Part shown: piece after piece, positions 61,608 to 64,000 of the stretch
How the letters are laid out: every line of letters begins with the position of its first letter
Numbering within the stretch: the first letter of the stretch is position 1
Assembly: GCA_030446465.1 (NCBI GenBank)
Contig: JAUJNI010000001.1
Coordinates: 940,310 to 1,004,309 of the forward strand
Direction: 5' to 3'
From: Actinomycetota bacterium
GTDB lineage: Bacteria > Actinomycetota > CADDZG01 > WHSQ01
DNA: 64,000 bases
Translations under genes and position numbers: made by a program
The notes under the pieces: model-generated
The model's database searches: none
The model's input: the letters and a program-made list of their open reading frames with translations, nothing else
What the model was told of the DNA's origin: nothing

Positions 61608-62336
61608 ATGAGCCCGGCCAAGAAGACCTCTGCCAGAAAATCCACGGCAAAGAAAACGCCCCGGGCACAGGCTTCGGCCACTAAGTCAGCGGCAGCGAAG
61701 GGCTCCGGTCGGAAAACGACCGCCACGGCCACAACATCCAAGAAGACCGCGTCCAAGAAGACCACCGCCAAGGGGCGAGCCGCCACGAAGACCACAGCCA
61801 CGGGGACGGCCAAGACGGCCACTAAGAGGACCACAGCAAAGAGCCCCGCTAAGAGCACGCCCAAGAAGACGGCCACTAAGAGGACCACAGCAAAGGCCGC
61901 CGCCAAGAAGACGGCCTCCCCGGCCAAGTCGCCGGCGAGGTCCCGCCCACCCCGGCAGGCGAAGTTCGACAAGGCGCAGCTGCAGTCGATACGCGACCAG
62001 CTGACAGAAGAGCGCAGCGACCTCGAACGCCAGATGCAGGAGCTCGAGGAGAGCTCCTTCGACGGCTCCCAATCCGACGTGACCGGGGACATGGGGATGG
62101 ACGACGATTTTGCGGACGCGGGAACCGCGACGTTCGAGCGTGAGAGGGACCTCTCGATACAAAACAACATCCGGGACCTGATCGACCAGATAACTCGAGC
62201 GATGGAACGAATCGACGAAGGGCTCTACGGGATCTGCGAGCGGTGCGGCCGTCCCATCGACGCCGCCCGCCTGAAGGCTCTGCCGCACGCCCTGTTGTGC
62301 ATGGATTGCAAGCGAAGAGAAGAGCGGGCCCGCTAG
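61608..62336 (+). CDS. DksA/TraR-type zinc-finger protein with histone-H1-like N-terminal tail
   Basis: A 242-residue protein in two parts. Residues 1 to about 118 are almost only Lys, Ala, Thr, Ser and Pro (KKTATKRTTAK repeats), as in histone H1-like DNA-binding tails; a 30-base stretch is duplicated exactly at 61812 and 61866. Residues 120-242 are a DksA/TraR-type coiled coil (FDKAQLQSIRDQLTEERSDL, with DDDFADAGTATFERER) and a C4 zinc finger (CERCGRPI and LLCMDCKRR). DksA-type proteins bind RNA polymerase's secondary channel. The tail could tether it to DNA. A TATCGT box lies 9 bases before ATG 61608. Confidence 0.88.
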   Translation: MSPAKKTSARKSTAKKTPRAQASATKSAAAKGSGRKTTATATTSKKTASKKTTAKGRAATKTTATGTAKTATKRTTAKSPAKSTPKKTATKRTTAKAAAKKTASPAKSPARSRPPRQAKFDKAQLQSIRDQLTEERSDLERQMQELEESSFDGSQSDVTGDMGMDDDFADAGTATFERERDLSIQNNIRDLIDQITRAMERIDEGLYGICERCGRPIDAARLKALPHALLCMDCKRREERAR

Positions 62337-62785
62337 CCGTCTACGTTCCGCTACTGACGGCGGCAGCCGTGGTGGCGGTCCTGGACCAAGTGACGAAGCA
62401 GCTGGCTCTCGCTCACCTCGACCGGCCGATCGACCTCATCGAGTCCGTCCTCACCCTTCGCCTGACCCTCAACCCCGGCGGGGCTTTCGGCGTCCTGCAA
62501 GGAGCCCCTGGGTTCTTTCTGGTTGCCACGGTCGGAATCATCGTGTTCATTCTGGTATGGGCGAGAAAGCTCGAGGACGGGCGTTCCGTCATTCCGTTGG
62601 GCATGGTTTTGGGAGGTGGCCTCGGCAACCTCATCGATCGGGTGTTTCGCTCCGAAACCGGTGGTCAGGTCGTGGACTTCATCGATCTGCACGTGTGGCC
62701 GGTGTTCAACGTCGCCGACGCGTCGATATCCGTGGGTGTGATCGTCATCTTGTGGCTCGCCTTCCGACAAGAGCGAGCAGCGTAG
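62306..62785 (+). CDS. lspA: Lipoprotein signal peptidase (signal peptidase II)
   Basis: A 159-residue membrane aspartic protease with four helices. The first has AVLDQVTKQLAL near residue 25, then LNPGGAFGVLQG near 53. The two catalytic Asp motifs are GGLGNLIDRVFRSETGGQVV near 108 and VFNVADASISVGV near 133. It cleaves lipoprotein signal peptides before the lipidated Cys. The start is uncertain: TTG 62306 gives a normal N-terminus and overlaps the DksA-like gene by 31 bases; GTG 62297 is possible. Confidence 0.93.
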   Translation: MQAKRRAGPLAVYVPLLTAAAVVAVLDQVTKQLALAHLDRPIDLIESVLTLRLTLNPGGAFGVLQGAPGFFLVATVGIIVFILVWARKLEDGRSVIPLGMVLGGGLGNLIDRVFRSETGGQVVDFIDLHVWPVFNVADASISVGVIVILWLAFRQERAA

Positions 62786-62788
62786 CCG

Positions 62789-63709
62789 GTGCTTCGTTTC
62801 ACGGTTGCCGACGAGGAGGCCGGCGAACGCATCGACGTGGTCGTGGCACGACGGGCACAGGTCACCAGGACACTGGCCCAGCGCGCCCTCAAAACCGGCG
62901 GCGTTTCGGTTGAGGGCGCAGCCGTTAGGGCCAGCTACCGGCTGGAGCCGGGAGATGTCGTCGAGGCGCTGATCCCCGAGCCCGAAGTGGGTCCCCCCCA
63001 GCCAGAGGACATTCCGCTGCGGGTCGTCTACTCGGATTCTCGAGTGTTGGTCGTGTCCAAGCCCGCCGGCGTGGTCACCCACCCCGCGGCCGGTCACCGC
63101 ACCGGCACCCTGGTGAACGCCTTGCTCGCCCTGCACGGGCCGCTGTCTAACGCAGGGTCGAGCAGGCCCGGGATCGTCCACCGTCTCGATAAGGACACAT
63201 CGGGCCTTCTGCTGGTGGCGAAGGACGACGACGCCCAGATCCACCTCGTCGACGCTCTGCGCGCCCGCCGAGTCGGTCGCCGCTACCTCGCTCTGGTCAG
63301 GGGGGCGATGCAGGCGGCGTCCGGGACAATCGACGCTCCCATAGGACGACACCCGGCCAAACGCCACAAGATGGCGGTGGTCCCTGGGGGCAGGCCCGCG
63401 GTCACCCACTACAAGGAGCTCGCCTCCGCGGGTGGCCTCACCCTTCTCGAGGTCACCCTCGAGACCGGGCGCACCCACCAGATCAGGGTCCATCTCGCCC
63501 ACCTCGGACGTCCGGTCCTCGGCGACGGGCCCTACGGAGGCAAGTCAGAGACCTCGCAGAGCGTCGGTCTCGCCCGGCCCTTTCTCCACGCGTGGAAGCT
63601 CTCTTTTCCGCATCCGGACGACGGTCGCCCCATCGAGGTGGCCGACGAGCTCCCCGAGGACCTGCTGGGGGTCTTGGATCGGGCGGGCCTGCCTCGCCCG
63701 GCCCCCTGA
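62789..63709 (+). CDS. RluD-type 23S rRNA pseudouridine synthase
   Basis: A 306-residue protein. An S4 RNA-binding domain (RIDVVVARRAQVTRTLAQRAL) is followed by the catalytic domain with VVSKPAGVVTHPAAGH near residue 94 and the active-site Asp in PGIVHRLDKDTSGLLLVAKD near 132. RRYLALVRG and ETGRTHQIRVHLAHLGRPVL near 230 are family motifs. It isomerises uridines in 23S rRNA. It starts 4 bases after lspA and is the last gene of this unit. Confidence 0.93.
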   Translation: MLRFTVADEEAGERIDVVVARRAQVTRTLAQRALKTGGVSVEGAAVRASYRLEPGDVVEALIPEPEVGPPQPEDIPLRVVYSDSRVLVVSKPAGVVTHPAAGHRTGTLVNALLALHGPLSNAGSSRPGIVHRLDKDTSGLLLVAKDDDAQIHLVDALRARRVGRRYLALVRGAMQAASGTIDAPIGRHPAKRHKMAVVPGGRPAVTHYKELASAGGLTLLEVTLETGRTHQIRVHLAHLGRPVLGDGPYGGKSETSQSVGLARPFLHAWKLSFPHPDDGRPIEVADELPEDLLGVLDRAGLPRPAP

Positions 63710-63717
63710 CCCACCCC

Positions 63718-63843
63718 CTCGTTCATTGGACATCTGCGCACCAAAGCGGTGGGCTCACGTCCCATGGACGCCCGAGGGGCGGGCCCACTCTCGTTCATTG
63801 GACATCTGCGCACCAAAGCGGTGGGCTCACGTCCCATGGACGC
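63718..63843 (+). repeat. 54-bp direct tandem repeat, 72-base period
   Basis: Identical 54-base copies at 63718-63771 and 63790-63843, separated by 18 bases. Each contains an imperfect palindrome centred on CACCAAAGCGGTG with outer GGAC/GTCC arms. They follow the rluD-type gene. From 63844 to the window end I see no supportable gene. Confidence 0.9.
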
Positions 63844-64000
63844 AGCGTCCACCGGCAATTCACAGCTTTGGGGGCTTGTTATCGCCAGGGCCGAGGACCC
63901 AGTGTGGGCGGTGCACCCCCGCGGGACTTTCGAGTGCTTGACTCAGATGAAGTCGCAGGTCAGGCGCCGTTGCTTGCAAGGTGTCCGTGACCGGGTGTAA

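Noticed and set aside
1..64000. tRNA, rRNA genes and CRISPR arrays
   Set aside because: No cloverleaf with a GTTCRANNC-type T-loop in intergenic DNA, no rRNA signature and no regularly spaced short repeats. The few repeats present do not form an array.
63844..64000. Open frames at the right edge as a gene
   Set aside because: They start within the tandem repeat, have no ribosome site and no recognisable features.

Overview
This window is high-GC DNA from an actinomycete-type bacterium (Actinomycetota), probably an uncultured lineage. The evidence is a complete-looking actinobacterial division and wall cluster (mraZ to ftsZ, then pgeF, yggS, sepF, yggT, divIVA), DUF3040 and DUF6504 proteins, an SOS box of the TCGAAC-N4-GTTCGA type, and many genes that appear to be transcribed leaderless from a TANNNT box 6-7 bases before the start codon. 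I see no rRNA, tRNA or CRISPR array.

Layout. 1-2.3 kb (minus strand): a cobalt transporter pair (cbtB and partial cbtA) behind a cobalamin riboswitch, and a second cobalamin riboswitch in front of an unrecognised 333-residue protein, followed by a rhodanese. 2.7-11.6 kb: housekeeping and accessory metabolism (HAD phosphatase, nitroreductase, TIM-barrel isomerase, thiE, Ca2+/H+ exchanger, amidohydrolase, DUF59, PLP enzyme, two GNATs). 11.6-15.9 kb: a LexA-controlled mutagenesis unit with SOS promoter, possible leader peptide and attenuator, DUF6504 and dnaE2. The dnaE2 frame is broken once.

15.9-26.0 kb is an accessory island: a secreted RHS/YD-repeat protein (21.5-26.0 kb) with a short hydrophobic C-terminal tip, an overlapping small two-helix membrane gene (candidate immunity), a displaced RHS fragment, a degenerate IS3 element, an intact-looking IS21 element, and beyond them a row of small membrane proteins. 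One of these is a recognisable degenerate relative of the candidate immunity gene. This is the best candidate for a little-described system. A response regulator is divergent from the RHS gene.

26-37 kb: DNA repair (stand-alone LigD polymerase domain divergent from dinB), a MerR regulator, the MoxR-DUF58-transglutaminase operon and an HNH nuclease. 37.1-55.5 kb: the division and wall cluster, all on the plus strand, with 1-4 base overlaps between most genes. It starts at a sigma-70-like promoter followed by a three-repeat MraZ operator. murF and ddl are missing from the cluster. An unannotated-type 45-residue membrane protein sits between mraZ and rsmH. 55.5-64 kb: a secreted CocE-type hydrolase, a lipoprotein flanked by two identical 82-bp repeats, ileS, a DksA/TraR zinc-finger protein with a histone-H1-like tail, lspA, rluD and a 54-bp tandem repeat.

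Functionally, the division cluster makes the lipid II pathway enzymes MurB, C, D, E, MraY and MurG, the flippase/polymerase-type SEDS protein FtsW with its partner FtsI, the divisome parts FtsQ, FtsL, FtsZ and SepF, and the pole/elongation organiser DivIVA. The SOS unit and dinB/LigD-Pol provide error-prone synthesis and end repair.
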